Source: Fidelibacterota bacterium
Lineage (GTDB): Bacteria > Pseudomonadota > Alphaproteobacteria > Rhodospirillales > Rhodospirillaceae
Reading direction: 5' to 3'
Assembly (NCBI GenBank): GCA_947475365.1
Contig: CANJOI010000009.1
Span: 1-33,327 of the forward strand
DNA: 33,327 bases
Positions 1 through 8,085 of this stretch are shown here, in pieces. Made by a program: the position numbers and the translations under genes. The notes under the pieces were generated by a model, which had not been told where the DNA came from, ran no database searches, and saw nothing but the letters and a program-made list of their open reading frames with translations. The stretch's first letter is position 1. The number at the start of each line of letters is the position of its first letter.

Positions 1-1
1 C

Positions 2-1552
2 TCCGCCGACAGCCGCCGCCTGCAGCCGGTGGTCGTGGACGGCCTCAACCTCACCGCCATGAACCAGGTGTTCGTGAAGGGGTTCTCCGAGATCAAGGAT
101 CGCATGATCGACGAGCCCGACATGGATAAGGTCATCGCCGATGGCCTCACCGGCTTCGCCAAGATCGATCCCGAGATCACCCTCGCGGTCGAGAACGGCC
201 ACATCAAGATCCGCCGCGAGCATGACGACGGCACCCCGCCGGTGACGTTGGGCGACATCACCGTGGTCACGGGCGGCGGCGGGCGCGCCAGCATTCCGGG
301 ATGGAGCCGCGCGCTGCTCACCACCATCATCGCCGCGCGCCAGTCCTCGCCGCTGCTGCACGCCGCCGAGGCCGAGGATTTCTATGCCGCGGTGTTCACC
401 ACAGCGATCGCCAAGATCGACCAGTATTCCCATTACTCCAGCCGCCGCGACGCCGTGCGGACCCGTCTTGTCAGGGACGGCGTCATCGGGCTGGGCATCC
501 GCATGGTGGCCGTGGATGACGGCGCCCAGGTGCAGGCCATTGTCTCGGAAGGCCCCGGCGAGCGCGCCGGCATCCAGATCAACGACGTCATCACCGCCGC
601 CGACGGCCGGAAACTCGCCAAGGTGCCGTTCGCCGAGCTGCGGCGCATCCTCGACGGCTCCAAGGACACCCTCGTCAGCCTCACCATCAAACGCCCCGGC
701 GTCGAAGAGCCGGTGCTGATCATGGCCAAGCGCGAGCTGATCGTGCCCGACACCGTGACCGTCGCGAACCTCGACGGGATCGCCGAGCTGAAGATCCGCA
801 GCTTCAACCAGCGCACCGCCGCCGCCGTGGAGCGCGGCGTGGAAGCCGTGCGCGCCGAAGAAACTCAAAAGAAGGCGGGCGGCAAACTCAAAGGCATCAT
901 CCTGGATTTCCGCAGCGACCCGGGCGGGCTGCTCGATCAGGCGGTGGACATGTCCGACCTGTTCCTGCGCGAAGGCTCCATCATCTCCCTCGATGGCCGC
1001 CACCCGGGCGCCAAGCAGTATTACGCTGCTTCGGGCGAGGACATCGCGCCGAACGTGCCCATCGTCGTCATCGTCGATGGCCGCACCGCATCGGCCGCCG
1101 AGATCGTCGCCGCCGCGTTGCAGGACAATGGCCGCGCCGTGGTGGTGGGCACGGGCACCCTCGGCAAAGGCTCCGTGCAGACCGTGGTGCGCCTGCCCAA
1201 CGGCGGCGAGATGGGCCTTACCTGGGCCCATTCCACCAGCCCGCGCGGCGCCGCGCTCAATGGCCTCGGCGTGCTGCCCGACGTGTGCCTCGCCGGCCTG
1301 CCCGGCCCCACGCTGACCCAGGCGATGAGTTATGTCACCACCGGCACCAACCCCACGGCTGAGGTCCGCCGCCGCTGGAAACAGCCCAAGGACGACCCGC
1401 AAGTCCACGCCGCCTTACGCGCCGCCTGCCCCGCCGAGGCGCACCTGGATCGCGACATCGACACCGACGTCGCCCGGAGACTCATCTCCGAACCCAAGCT
1501 GTATGCCCGGCTGACCACGCCAGACGATCCGCAGACGGCGAGCAAGCCGTAG
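2..1552 (+). CDS. S41-family C-terminal processing peptidase with PDZ domain (5' partial)
   Basis: This is a serine protease of the CtpA/Prc family, which cuts proteins near their C terminus, normally in the periplasm. The frame is open from base 2, so the true start and any signal peptide probably lie upstream; the first in-window start codon is a GTG at 29. Numbering from that GTG, an N-terminal region of about 150 residues is followed by a PDZ domain (about 150-230, beginning GLGIRM) and the S41 core. The catalytic Ser is Ser355 in GRTASAAEI and the general-base Lys is Lys380 in GTLGKGSVQ. Their 25-residue spacing matches the classical Ser/Lys dyad. The DFRSDPGG strand motif is also present. 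The enzyme looks active; its substrate is unknown. It ends 26 bases from the convergent response regulator. Confidence 0.93.
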   Translation, partial: SADSRRLQPVVVDGLNLTAMNQVFVKGFSEIKDRMIDEPDMDKVIADGLTGFAKIDPEITLAVENGHIKIRREHDDGTPPVTLGDITVVTGGGGRASIPGWSRALLTTIIAARQSSPLLHAAEAEDFYAAVFTTAIAKIDQYSHYSSRRDAVRTRLVRDGVIGLGIRMVAVDDGAQVQAIVSEGPGERAGIQINDVITAADGRKLAKVPFAELRRILDGSKDTLVSLTIKRPGVEEPVLIMAKRELIVPDTVTVANLDGIAELKIRSFNQRTAAAVERGVEAVRAEETQKKAGGKLKGIILDFRSDPGGLLDQAVDMSDLFLREGSIISLDGRHPGAKQYYAASGEDIAPNVPIVVIVDGRTASAAEIVAAALQDNGRAVVVGTGTLGKGSVQTVVRLPNGGEMGLTWAHSTSPRGAALNGLGVLPDVCLAGLPGPTLTQAMSYVTTGTNPTAEVRRRWKQPKDDPQVHAALRAACPAEAHLDRDIDTDVARRLISEPKLYARLTTPDDPQTASKP

Positions 1553-1578
1553 CCAGGCGTTCAAATTTCGCCGCGGCG

Positions 1579-2490
1579 TCAGTGCGCGGCAGGGGGCGTG
1601 GGGTCCTGTTTTGCCGACTTCGCGAGATCGAATGCCGACGCAAGCTTTTGGAGAGCACTGAGTTGGGTGGACGTGGGCGCTTCGTAGTTCAGCGCCGTCT
1701 CGTGAACTTGGGAAGCGAGCCTCACGCAAATCTGTGACAGGTCAGGGTCGTTTAAAGTGAGAGCCGTACGCGCGGCGTCTTGAAGCACCTCGACCAGAAT
1801 CCCCAGCTGGTCCTCGACTGTCTTATCCACCCGCTTTTCCTCGTAGCATTTGAGCACGAGGGCGCACACCGCGCTGAGCTTGAGCGCATTGCTGTCGAGC
1901 CGCGCGGCCATCATGTCATCCAGGCTGCTTTTCACCGCGCGATCGAGTTCAACCATCCGGAAGTGGTGTCCCTCGATCTTGTCCTTCAGAGTATTGACAA
2001 CGTTGATGTGCTTGATTTTGGAAGGCCTGGCGTTGCCCGACCTCCGCCGCTCCGGCCCCAGATAGTCCGAGGTCGCGATAAACGGCAAGCGGTGCTGAGC
2101 CAAGAATACGATGCGGTCAAGCAACGTTCCGGGGGCCACGGGCTTAAGCAATACGTCGTCGGCCCCGGCCAGAATCGCGAGCTTCGCCGCGCCCTCGATC
2201 TTGGCGTCCACCATCATGCTAATCATGACGAACGGATTTCGCCCGAGCTTGGAATGGCGAATGTCGCGCACCATCTCCGATGCCGTTGGTCCTAAATCAG
2301 CGTCAACGATCACCAAATCCGGCGGCGACGCCTTAACCGCGGCAATCAGATCGCCGATGGTTGCATAGATGTGTTCGTGCCGTATGCCATAGCTATGCAT
2401 CGCGAAGCGGAAGCCCGCGCGGAGCTGTTCGCTTGGCTCGGCAAAATAGACATCAATGTCCCGGAGTTTTCCCGGGTCGACTTTTTCCAC
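1579..2490 (-). CDS. Response regulator with N-terminal receiver and uncharacterised helical C-terminus
   Basis: The N-terminal ~130 residues form a CheY-like receiver. The phosphoacceptor is Asp63 in DLVIVDADLG and the conserved Lys is in LLKPVAPG. The usual acidic pair after strand 1 is replaced by AEP, so one Mg-binding acid is missing. The receiver is followed by YLGPERRR, a basic linker motif also found (as YFGPDRRRR) in the response regulator at 24992. The C-terminal ~150 residues look helical and match no output domain I recognise. I chose the GTG at 2490 because GGGAGGGG lies six bases upstream; a TTG at 2511 is open in frame but lacks that support. It could be a signalling adaptor rather than a DNA-binding regulator. 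No kinase gene is adjacent. Confidence 0.85.
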   Translation of the reverse strand: MEKVDPGKLRDIDVYFAEPSEQLRAGFRFAMHSYGIRHEHIYATIGDLIAAVKASPPDLVIVDADLGPTASEMVRDIRHSKLGRNPFVMISMMVDAKIEGAAKLAILAGADDVLLKPVAPGTLLDRIVFLAQHRLPFIATSDYLGPERRRSGNARPSKIKHINVVNTLKDKIEGHHFRMVELDRAVKSSLDDMMAARLDSNALKLSAVCALVLKCYEEKRVDKTVEDQLGILVEVLQDAARTALTLNDPDLSQICVRLASQVHETALNYEAPTSTQLSALQKLASAFDLAKSAKQDPTPPAAH

Positions 2491-2788
2491 GGATTTCCCC
2501 TCCCGAGGCAATGCCTGTGATTGCCGGAACTAGCCCGGTACGGCGCCGGGCTAGACTTAGACGACGCCAGATAATCGCGGAGACCGGCGATCCCGCCCCG
2601 CCGAAGCTGAAAAGTAGTGCGCAAGATTTACCGGCATCACACCCATTAAGACCCTATCACAACTGAGTATATAAACTTCCTCAAATTGCGCGCACGGCAG
2701 GCTTGGGCGCCAAGTGACGAGGCGATAGCCAGGCGCATTTTTCGTGAATGGGGCTTGGTGTGACCGTGCACGCCGAACGCCGGCGGAC
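2491..2788. other. Intergenic region upstream of the response regulator
   Basis: About 300 bases separate two minus-strand genes. The stretch around 2650-2690 is AT-rich and is the likely promoter region for the response regulator, but I could not match convincing -35/-10 hexamers. Reading frames here are fragments without family features. Confidence 0.4.
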
Positions 2789-3295
2789 TCACGCCTGCAG
2801 GCTTGCGAGGTGCGCTTCCAGCTTCGCCAGCGAGCCGGCGAAACCACCCTCCATGCCGCTCCGGGCGCCGTCGAAGGCGGCGATGCCGGCGTCGTCGGCA
2901 TTGTAGGGCTCCCAGGAAATGGTGATGCGCGTTTTGCCGTTGCCCGCGTCCTCGAAGGTGGTCGTGGCCAACATCTCCAGCGGCCAATCCGGCGACATCG
3001 GGTGACGCGTCAGGCCGCGGTTCTTGTCGGAGAATGACTGGATGAGGACGACCTTCTCATTGGGAACGATTTCCCGGAAGGTCTGCAGCCCCCACATCTG
3101 CATGCCGCCCGGACCTTCCAGGCCGTAGTGGTAGGTTCCGCCCACCCTGAAATCCATGTCCGCGTGAATGGTGTTGAAGCCCGCCGGACTCAGCCACTTT
3201 TGCAAATGCGCGACTTCGGTCTGCGCTTGGTACACCAGCGCGCGCGGGGCGTTGAGGACGCGGGAGGTCGTGAAGGGCGCCACCTTTTTCATCAT
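2789..3295 (-). CDS. SRPBCC (AHSA1-like) domain protein
   Basis: This 168-residue protein has the START/Bet v1-like fold of the AHSA1 family. Family features include the opening segment about ripening into strand 1 (FTTSRVLNAPRALVYQAQTE), the LQKWLSP segment, FRVGGTYHY, and a C-terminal helix of the type GGFAGSLAKLEAHLA. Such proteins bind hydrophobic ligands; the ligand here cannot be inferred. The ATG at 3295 overlaps the TAA stop of the upstream arsR-like gene (TAATG), with AGGAAAG just before it, so the two genes are translationally coupled. ArsR plus SRPBCC is a common two-gene unit in which the repressor controls its partner. A longer open frame extends to 3466 but lies inside the arsR gene and is not real coding sequence. 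Confidence 0.9.
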   Translation of the reverse strand: MMKKVAPFTTSRVLNAPRALVYQAQTEVAHLQKWLSPAGFNTIHADMDFRVGGTYHYGLEGPGGMQMWGLQTFREIVPNEKVVLIQSFSDKNRGLTRHPMSPDWPLEMLATTTFEDAGNGKTRITISWEPYNADDAGIAAFDGARSGMEGGFAGSLAKLEAHLASLQA

Positions 3296-3663
3296 TACTT
3301 TCCTTTTCGCTTCGGGTTTGCGGCATCCACCGCGTCTTGTCCGGTCTGGAGGCTTTGCAGATAGGCTTCCAGGCGATCGAGGTGCTGTTCGGTCATGGCC
3401 TGGATCTCCGCGATCCAACTGGTGACCTTTTTCATCGGCGCGACCTCGAGCTGACAGGGGCGCCACTGGGCGTTCCGGGTCCTGCGGATCAACCCGCCGC
3501 GCTCCAGGCTCTTGAGATGCTTGGTCATGGCCGGCGCGCTGATCTTGAGCGGCTTGGCGAGGTCCCGCACCGACATCTGCCCACGGCTGAGGCGCGCGAG
3601 GATCGCCCTGCGCGCCGGATGCGCGAGCGCCGCGAACGTCAGGCTCAACGGATCGGCCGCCAT
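3295..3663 (-). CDS. ArsR/SmtB-family winged-helix transcriptional regulator
   Basis: This 122-residue protein has the ArsR-type winged helix. It starts with FAALAHPARRAILARL, followed by the recognition helix region ISAPAMTKHLKSLERGGLIRR and a wing. It lacks the metal-binding ELCVCDL motif of true arsenic sensors and belongs to the subgroup usually found next to AHSA1/SRPBCC genes. It is probably an autorepressor of the arsR-SRPBCC operon: a 12-bp perfect inverted repeat sits directly upstream and covers the likely -10 region. The inducer is unknown. The C-terminal tail is Lys/Arg-rich. Confidence 0.93.
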   Translation of the reverse strand: MAADPLSLTFAALAHPARRAILARLSRGQMSVRDLAKPLKISAPAMTKHLKSLERGGLIRRTRNAQWRPCQLEVAPMKKVTSWIAEIQAMTEQHLDRLEAYLQSLQTGQDAVDAANPKRKGK

Positions 3664-3666
3664 TCT

Positions 3667-3727
3667 TAATACACCATATGGGAAATTAACCTTATGGTGT
3701 ATTATAATCCCGGCATGGCCCTGTCAA
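3667..3727 (-). promoter_or_regulatory. arsR promoter with palindromic operator
   Basis: A perfect 12-bp inverted repeat, TAATACACCATA at 3667-3678 and TATGGTGTATTA at 3693-3704, is separated by 14 bases. On the minus strand a consensus TTGACA (3722-3727) and TATAAT (3701-3706) are spaced by 15 bases, so one operator arm overlaps the -10 box. ATTATAAT at 3701-3708 is itself palindromic and could give a -10 on the plus strand towards the VOC gene, although no good plus-strand -35 is seen. Autorepression is the expected mode. Confidence 0.75.
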
Positions 3728-3847
3728 TGGTTTCGCGATCATGAGAGGGCACGATGGGAAGGAATGTCCCGCGCATGAGCGGGGATGAATTTGCTGTGCA
3801 ACGAATGCTACGGTCGTTTGAGCGCATGCACCGGTCCGGAGGCCTGA

Positions 3848-4324
3848 ATGAATAAGAACACGATCTGCCTTTGGTATGATCACGATGCCGAGGACGCCGC
3901 GCGGTTTTATGCGCGGACTTTTCCCGACAGCGCGGTCGGCGCGGTCCATCGCGCACCGGCCGACTTTCCCGGCGGCAAGGCGGGCGATGTTCTGACGGTC
4001 GCGTTCACCGTCTGCGGCGTCCCGTGCTTCGGCCTCAACGGCGGAGATATCCTCCACCATTGCGAGGCCTTTTCCTTTCAGATCGCCACGGACACCCAGG
4101 AGGAAACCGACCGCTATTGGAACGCCATTGTCGGCAATGGCGGCGCGGAGAGCGCCTGCGGCTGGTGCAAGGACAAATGGGGCCTCTCCTGGCAGATCAC
4201 GCCCCGCGTTCTCACCGAAGCCCTGGCCGAAGGCGGCGACGTGGCGAAGCGCGCGTTTACCGCCATGATGGAGATGCGAAAGATCGACGTCGCGAAAATC
4301 GAAGCGGCTGTCCGCGGACGTTAG
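3848..4324 (+). CDS. PhnB-like VOC (glyoxalase-fold) family protein
   Basis: This 158-residue protein belongs to the VOC-superfamily group often annotated as PhnB-like or 3-demethylubiquinone methyltransferase-like. It shows the typical opening strand ICLWYDHDAEDAARFYART, the FTVCGVPCFGLNGG strand, the helix EETDRYWNAI, and the motif CGWCKDKWGLSWQITP, all characteristic of the family. The biochemical role is not established for most members, and the methyltransferase name is misleading. GGAGG lies a few bases upstream of the ATG. It is divergent from the arsR/SRPBCC operon; these three families commonly occur together, so shared control through the operator between them is plausible. Confidence 0.9.
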   Translation: MNKNTICLWYDHDAEDAARFYARTFPDSAVGAVHRAPADFPGGKAGDVLTVAFTVCGVPCFGLNGGDILHHCEAFSFQIATDTQEETDRYWNAIVGNGGAESACGWCKDKWGLSWQITPRVLTEALAEGGDVAKRAFTAMMEMRKIDVAKIEAAVRGR

Positions 4325-4512
4325 AAGCACTTAACGCTATCCGCTCCCATTCCTTTTTTCGCGTCCCGCGGGCGCGAGGCGCCGGTGCGCGCCTTCGCAC
4401 ATCGCCAGCGTGCACGCCGGTTCGCAAATCAACTCGCGTCAGCGCCTGACCGCTGACATTATGCCGCGCATCACATCATCATCAGCATTGAAACCCCGGG
4501 GGATACTCGCCC

Positions 4513-4926
4513 ATGACCGCGCCCGCCGCACAGGAGCGGCCACTTCTTCACTGCGATAAGGCGGAGTCCGTCCTGCGCGCCATCGAAGCGAGCTGGGCGG
4601 AATATCATGCCAAGCGCGCCGGTGTGGCGCAGGGCCTGTATGCCGCTCTGGCCCAGGTGTTGAACGAGGAAGGCGTCGCCATCGACACCGTCGACGGGCT
4701 CGATATGCTCGAACATTGCCGCCGGCGGAATCTTCCCATCGTCGATATTCTCTATCTGATCGAGGATCGCGTGCGGCGCGCGGGCTATGGCGGCGACCGC
4801 CTGGGCCTCGCGGACTTCCAGGCCGAGGGCAAGCTGGTGTACGCGTTCTACGACACGGCGCGCTTCGAGAGCTTCGTCGCGTTGAAGCAGAAGACCCAGC
4901 TGCGGATCGCGACCGCCTCGCCCTGA
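4513..4926 (+). CDS. Conserved-looking hypothetical protein (137 aa)
   Basis: I do not recognise a family. The protein is soluble, with a probably helical body (HCDKAESVLRAIEASWAEYHAK) and a mixed C-terminal part containing VYAFYDTARFESFVALKQK. No signal peptide or membrane segment is visible. GGGGGA about nine bases before the ATG is an acceptable ribosome-binding site, and codon use matches the neighbours. The stop codon lies in the first unit of a 16-bp tandem repeat, so repeat length changes could alter the 3' end of the gene. Confidence 0.6.
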   Translation: MTAPAAQERPLLHCDKAESVLRAIEASWAEYHAKRAGVAQGLYAALAQVLNEEGVAIDTVDGLDMLEHCRRRNLPIVDILYLIEDRVRRAGYGGDRLGLADFQAEGKLVYAFYDTARFESFVALKQKTQLRIATASP

Positions 4927-4962
4927 CGCCCCCTCGCCCTGACGCCCCCTCGCCCCGACGCC
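4917..4962. repeat. 16-bp tandem repeat, about 2.8 copies
   Basis: The unit CTCGCCCTGACGCCCC occurs twice exactly (4917-4932 and 4933-4948), followed by a partial copy with one change. It covers the stop codon of the 137-aa gene and fills the gap to the convergent secreted protein gene. Confidence 0.9.
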
Positions 4963-4974
4963 TAGCGCCAGCGC

Positions 4975-7191
4975 TTACACGCCCGAGGGATTGGTCGGCA
5001 CCGAGGCGGTGATCGCCGGGAAGCTGCACACGGTGCTCATGTCGGTGACGACGCCGACCTGGCTGTTGGTGAGCAGGTGCTGAAGATAGCCGGTGAACAG
5101 GTTCTGGATGGTGATGATGTAGTGCCCGCGCGCCTGGGCGCTGGTGATGCCGATGGCGTTTTCCAAGGTGGAGATCTGCAGCACCTGCTGGCCGTTGGCC
5201 GGGATCGAGGCCGAGGTGTAGGTGCCGAGGCTGGCGCCGGTGGCGGCGTCGGCGACATTCAGCTGCACGGAGGCCGCCGAAGTCGTGTTGGTGTTGTAGA
5301 CCACGATCGAGCTGGGATATCCCGCCGCCCCCAGGCCCGAGCCGTGCACGTTGGTGACCCGCGTCAGGATCGGTGCTGTCCCGGAATCGCAGGTGGACAG
5401 GTTGCTCAGCGTGCCGTCGCCGGGCTTCCACAGGACGTGCTGGAAGGTGCCGTTGAACTGGGCCTGCATGGTCACCGAATACAGGGTCGGTTTGGCCGTG
5501 AAGGCCGGCAAGGCCCCTTCGATGGTGGCGATGGCGTATTGCGGCGCGGTTCCTGGCGCGATGCTGGGGCTGGTCCAACTTCCCAGCGACACGCCCGAGG
5601 CGTAGTCCGACAGGGTCACGGTCACCGTGCCCGCCGCGCCGCTGGCGTTATAGAAACGCAGGAATGATTGCGCGGTGGACGCTGCGGTGGAGAACACGCC
5701 GGCCTGGCGCAGGACGCCGGTGATGTTGCGGGCGAAGCTCCCGGCCACGGTCTTGGCGGCGTTCATGGTCAGCGCGCAGGTGGCCGCCGTGCCGCTGCAA
5801 TCGCCCGACCATCCGGTAAAGGTCGAGCCGGCCGACGCCGTGGCCGTCAGGGTGACCGCCGTGCCCTGGACGTAAGGCGATGGTGATGGGCTGGCGGTGA
5901 TCGTGCCCGTCCCGGTGCCGTTCGAGCTGACCGTGAGGCTGTAGCTCGGCACAATCACGAAGGTGCCCCCCACGGCCCGGTTGGCGCTCATGGTGACGCT
6001 GCAGGTGGAGGCCGTACCGCTGCAGGCGCCGTTCCATCCGGTGAAGGCCGAGCCGCTGTCGGCGTGGGCTGTGAGCGTGACGACGGTGCCGGGCGCATAA
6101 GCCGTGGCGAAGGGGCTGGCGCTCAGGGTGCCGGTGCCGGTGCCGCTGGTGCTGACCGTCAGGTTATAAGAGAGCGTGCTGACAAAGGTCGCCGTGACCG
6201 TCTGGTTGGCGCTCATGGTGACCTGGCAGGTCGTCGCCGACCCGGTACACCCGCCGCCCGACCAGCTGGAGAGCGCCGCTCCGGTGCCCGGGTTCGCGGT
6301 CAATGTCACCACGGTGCCGGCGGTATAGGCCGATGCAATGGGATTGACCGCGATTGTTCCCGTCGCCGTCACCGTGCCCGTGCTGGCGGTCTTGGTGGTC
6401 AGCGTATAGGTGCTGGCGCGGACGAAGGTCGCGGACACCGTTGTGTTGCCGGTGATGGTGACGGTGCAGCTGGTGTTTGTGGCGGCGGTGGCGCTGCAGG
6501 CGCCGCCCCAGGCGGACAGCGCCGAGCCGCCGGCCGCGTTCGCCGTCAGGGTGACGGTGGAACCGTAGGCATAAGACGCCTGCTGCGGGCTGACCGCGAC
6601 GGCCCCGGTCCCGGCGCCGCCCGAGGTCACCGTCAATGTGTAGGACACCGCCGTGCTGAGCACCGCGGTTGCGGTGGGCAGGGTCTCGAAAATCTGCCGG
6701 GTGTTGCTGGAGTTGTAGATCGCGCCGCTCAGGCTGATCTTCGTGCCGGGCGCCGCGAGGTCGCCGGCCATGGTGTAAGAGACGTTGGTCACCTGAAACG
6801 CGACGGTGCCCTGGGTCGTGACCGCGCAACTGGTGAACATCAGGCTGGTCTGCACCAGGGTCGTGCCCTGACAGGTGAGGCCGCTGATGGCCGGCGTGGT
6901 GGTGGCGGAGAACTGCGCACCGCTGACGTCGATGCCAATGTCGATGCGGGCGGTGGTGGTGAAGATGTTGTCGGTGGTGATGGTGAACGACTGCGGCCCG
7001 AGCACGGCTGCGTCGGCCTGCGCCCTGGTGCCGGTCAGAACCGCCGTCGGGATCGTGACCGCGCTGAGCGTACCGAGCGTTGTGGCGTGGCTTGGCGCCG
7101 CTCCTGCCGCCAGCAGCGCAAGCACCATCGCGGCCGCGCGCAAAAACGCGAGCCCTTTGTCCGTCAGGCTTCTGCCCAAAAACACTTCCAT
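4975..7191 (-). CDS. Large secreted protein with four InlB-type B-repeats and a tandem C-terminal domain
   Basis: This 738-residue protein is probably exported, with a signal peptide in residues 1-37 ending around APSHA. An N-terminal beta-rich domain (about 40-180) is followed by four ~72-residue repeats (183-257, 261-337, 341-412, 416-486). Each repeat has the pattern YxLTV...GTG...TVVTLTA...F.GW.G.C.G....C.VTM.A...V...F, typical of the bacterial InlB B-repeat/Flg_new-type fold. Each repeat carries a Cys pair that probably forms a disulphide. Residues 490-725 hold two copies of a ~110-residue domain ending in a Cys, also present in the metalloprotease at 21548. ATG at 7191 has GGAG directly against it; GTG at 7185 has that GGAG at a proper six-base spacing and may be the true start. 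Possible role: surface adhesion or binding. Confidence 0.85.
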   Translation of the reverse strand: MEVFLGRSLTDKGLAFLRAAAMVLALLAAGAAPSHATTLGTLSAVTIPTAVLTGTRAQADAAVLGPQSFTITTDNIFTTTARIDIGIDVSGAQFSATTTPAISGLTCQGTTLVQTSLMFTSCAVTTQGTVAFQVTNVSYTMAGDLAAPGTKISLSGAIYNSSNTRQIFETLPTATAVLSTAVSYTLTVTSGGAGTGAVAVSPQQASYAYGSTVTLTANAAGGSALSAWGGACSATAATNTSCTVTITGNTTVSATFVRASTYTLTTKTASTGTVTATGTIAVNPIASAYTAGTVVTLTANPGTGAALSSWSGGGCTGSATTCQVTMSANQTVTATFVSTLSYNLTVSTSGTGTGTLSASPFATAYAPGTVVTLTAHADSGSAFTGWNGACSGTASTCSVTMSANRAVGGTFVIVPSYSLTVSSNGTGTGTITASPSPSPYVQGTAVTLTATASAGSTFTGWSGDCSGTAATCALTMNAAKTVAGSFARNITGVLRQAGVFSTAASTAQSFLRFYNASGAAGTVTVTLSDYASGVSLGSWTSPSIAPGTAPQYAIATIEGALPAFTAKPTLYSVTMQAQFNGTFQHVLWKPGDGTLSNLSTCDSGTAPILTRVTNVHGSGLGAAGYPSSIVVYNTNTTSAASVQLNVADAATGASLGTYTSASIPANGQQVLQISTLENAIGITSAQARGHYIITIQNLFTGYLQHLLTNSQVGVVTDMSTVCSFPAITASVPTNPSGV

Positions 7192-7224
7192 CTCCGATGC
7201 AACAAACGAGCGTGCCGGGCCAGT

Positions 7225-7239
7225 TTAACATAATCTTAA
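7225..7239 (-). promoter_or_regulatory. CtrA-type binding box
   Basis: The sequence contains TTAA (7225-7228), seven bases, and TTAA (7236-7239), an exact match to the full CtrA consensus. It lies about 35 bases upstream of the secreted repeat protein start. Direct control by the CtrA cell-cycle regulator is inferred. In such GC-rich DNA the motif is rarely expected by chance, but the spacer region is AT-rich, which raises the chance somewhat. Confidence 0.55.
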
Positions 7240-7252
7240 GTGTATTGCAGAG

Positions 7253-7266
7253 CTCCTATATAGGAG
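7253..7266. promoter_or_regulatory. 14-bp perfect palindrome upstream of the secreted repeat protein
   Basis: CTCCTATATAGGAG is a perfect palindrome 14 bases beyond the CtrA-type box, and another AT run (CTATATAT) follows. It could be an operator for the secreted protein gene. The binding protein is unknown. Confidence 0.35.
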
Positions 7267-7340
7267 GGGCTATATATGGTGTGTAGCGCCTTCAGGCACA
7301 CGTAATACTGCGTCCCAGAGGTGCGCGGCGGATCCGAGGA

Positions 7341-8036
7341 TCAGACCGCCGTTCCGACCAGGGAACCGATGCCCGCCGTCAGGGCCATGGCGAGTGCCCC
7401 CCAAAAGGTGACGCGTACCGTCGCGCGAATCACCCCTGCCCCGCCGACGCGCCCGCCTATGGCGCCCAGTAACGCCAGAAACAGCAGCGAGGTAATTGAA
7501 ACCACGGGCACAAGAAGCGAAGCAGGAGAAACCACGGCCGTCAGCAGCGGCATCGCCGCGCCTGCGGAGAAGGTCGCCGCCGAGGTAAAGGCCGCCTGAA
7601 TCGGGCGGGCCGTCGTGACCTCGGAAATCCCAAGCTCATCTCTGGCATGCGCCCCCAGGGCGTCTTTCGCCATGAGCTGATCCGCGACCTTGTAGGCGAG
7701 CTCGGATTCAACGCCGCGCTTGACGTAAATCTCGGCGAGTTCGGCGCGCTCAAGCGCGGGCTGCTCCGCGAGTTCGGCGCGTTCGCGCGCGAGGTCGGCT
7801 TGTTCCGTATCCAGCTGGGAACTGACAGACACATACTCGCCGGCCGCCATGGACATGGCCCCGGCGACCAGGCCGGCGACACCGGCGACGATCACGGCCG
7901 ATCCAGCACCCGACGCCGCCGCCACCCCGACAATCAGACTCGCGGTCGAGACGATGCCGTCATTGGCCCCGAGCACGGCGGCGCGCAGCCAGCCGACCCG
8001 CGAAACCCGATGCCTCTCCGCATGTACACGCGCCAT
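7341..8036 (-). CDS. VIT1/CCC1-family iron/manganese transporter
   Basis: This 231-residue inner-membrane protein belongs to the VIT/CCC1 family, which exports or sequesters Fe2+ or Mn2+. The hallmark first helix is present (RAAVLGANDGIVSTASLIVGV), followed by GLVAGAMSMAAGEYVSVSSQLDTEQAD. Next comes a charged cytoplasmic helix (ERAELAEQ...YVKRGVESELA), and then three more hydrophobic segments. Length and topology fit a complete bacterial member with five membrane helices. AGGGGGCGG precedes the ATG. It lies 49 bases downstream of a small co-directional gene, so the two are probably one operon. Confidence 0.93.
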   Translation of the reverse strand: MARVHAERHRVSRVGWLRAAVLGANDGIVSTASLIVGVAAASGAGSAVIVAGVAGLVAGAMSMAAGEYVSVSSQLDTEQADLARERAELAEQPALERAELAEIYVKRGVESELAYKVADQLMAKDALGAHARDELGISEVTTARPIQAAFTSAATFSAGAAMPLLTAVVSPASLLVPVVSITSLLFLALLGAIGGRVGGAGVIRATVRVTFWGALAMALTAGIGSLVGTAV

Positions 8037-8085
8037 TTAATCCGCCCCCTCACCCGGCATCTTCGCTAAAAACCGTCGCCGCGCC

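Noticed and set aside
4439-5578. 379-codon minus-strand open frame
   Set aside because: It spans two real genes in the wrong frame, with a His/Arg-rich shadow composition.
5640-6660. Repetitive DNA resembling a repeat array
   Set aside because: The periodicity is about 216-230 bases and comes from protein repeats in the secreted protein; there are no CRISPR-sized repeats or spacers.
6064-7233. 389-codon plus-strand open frame
   Set aside because: It is a Gly/Arg/Ala-rich antisense shadow of the InlB-type repeats.
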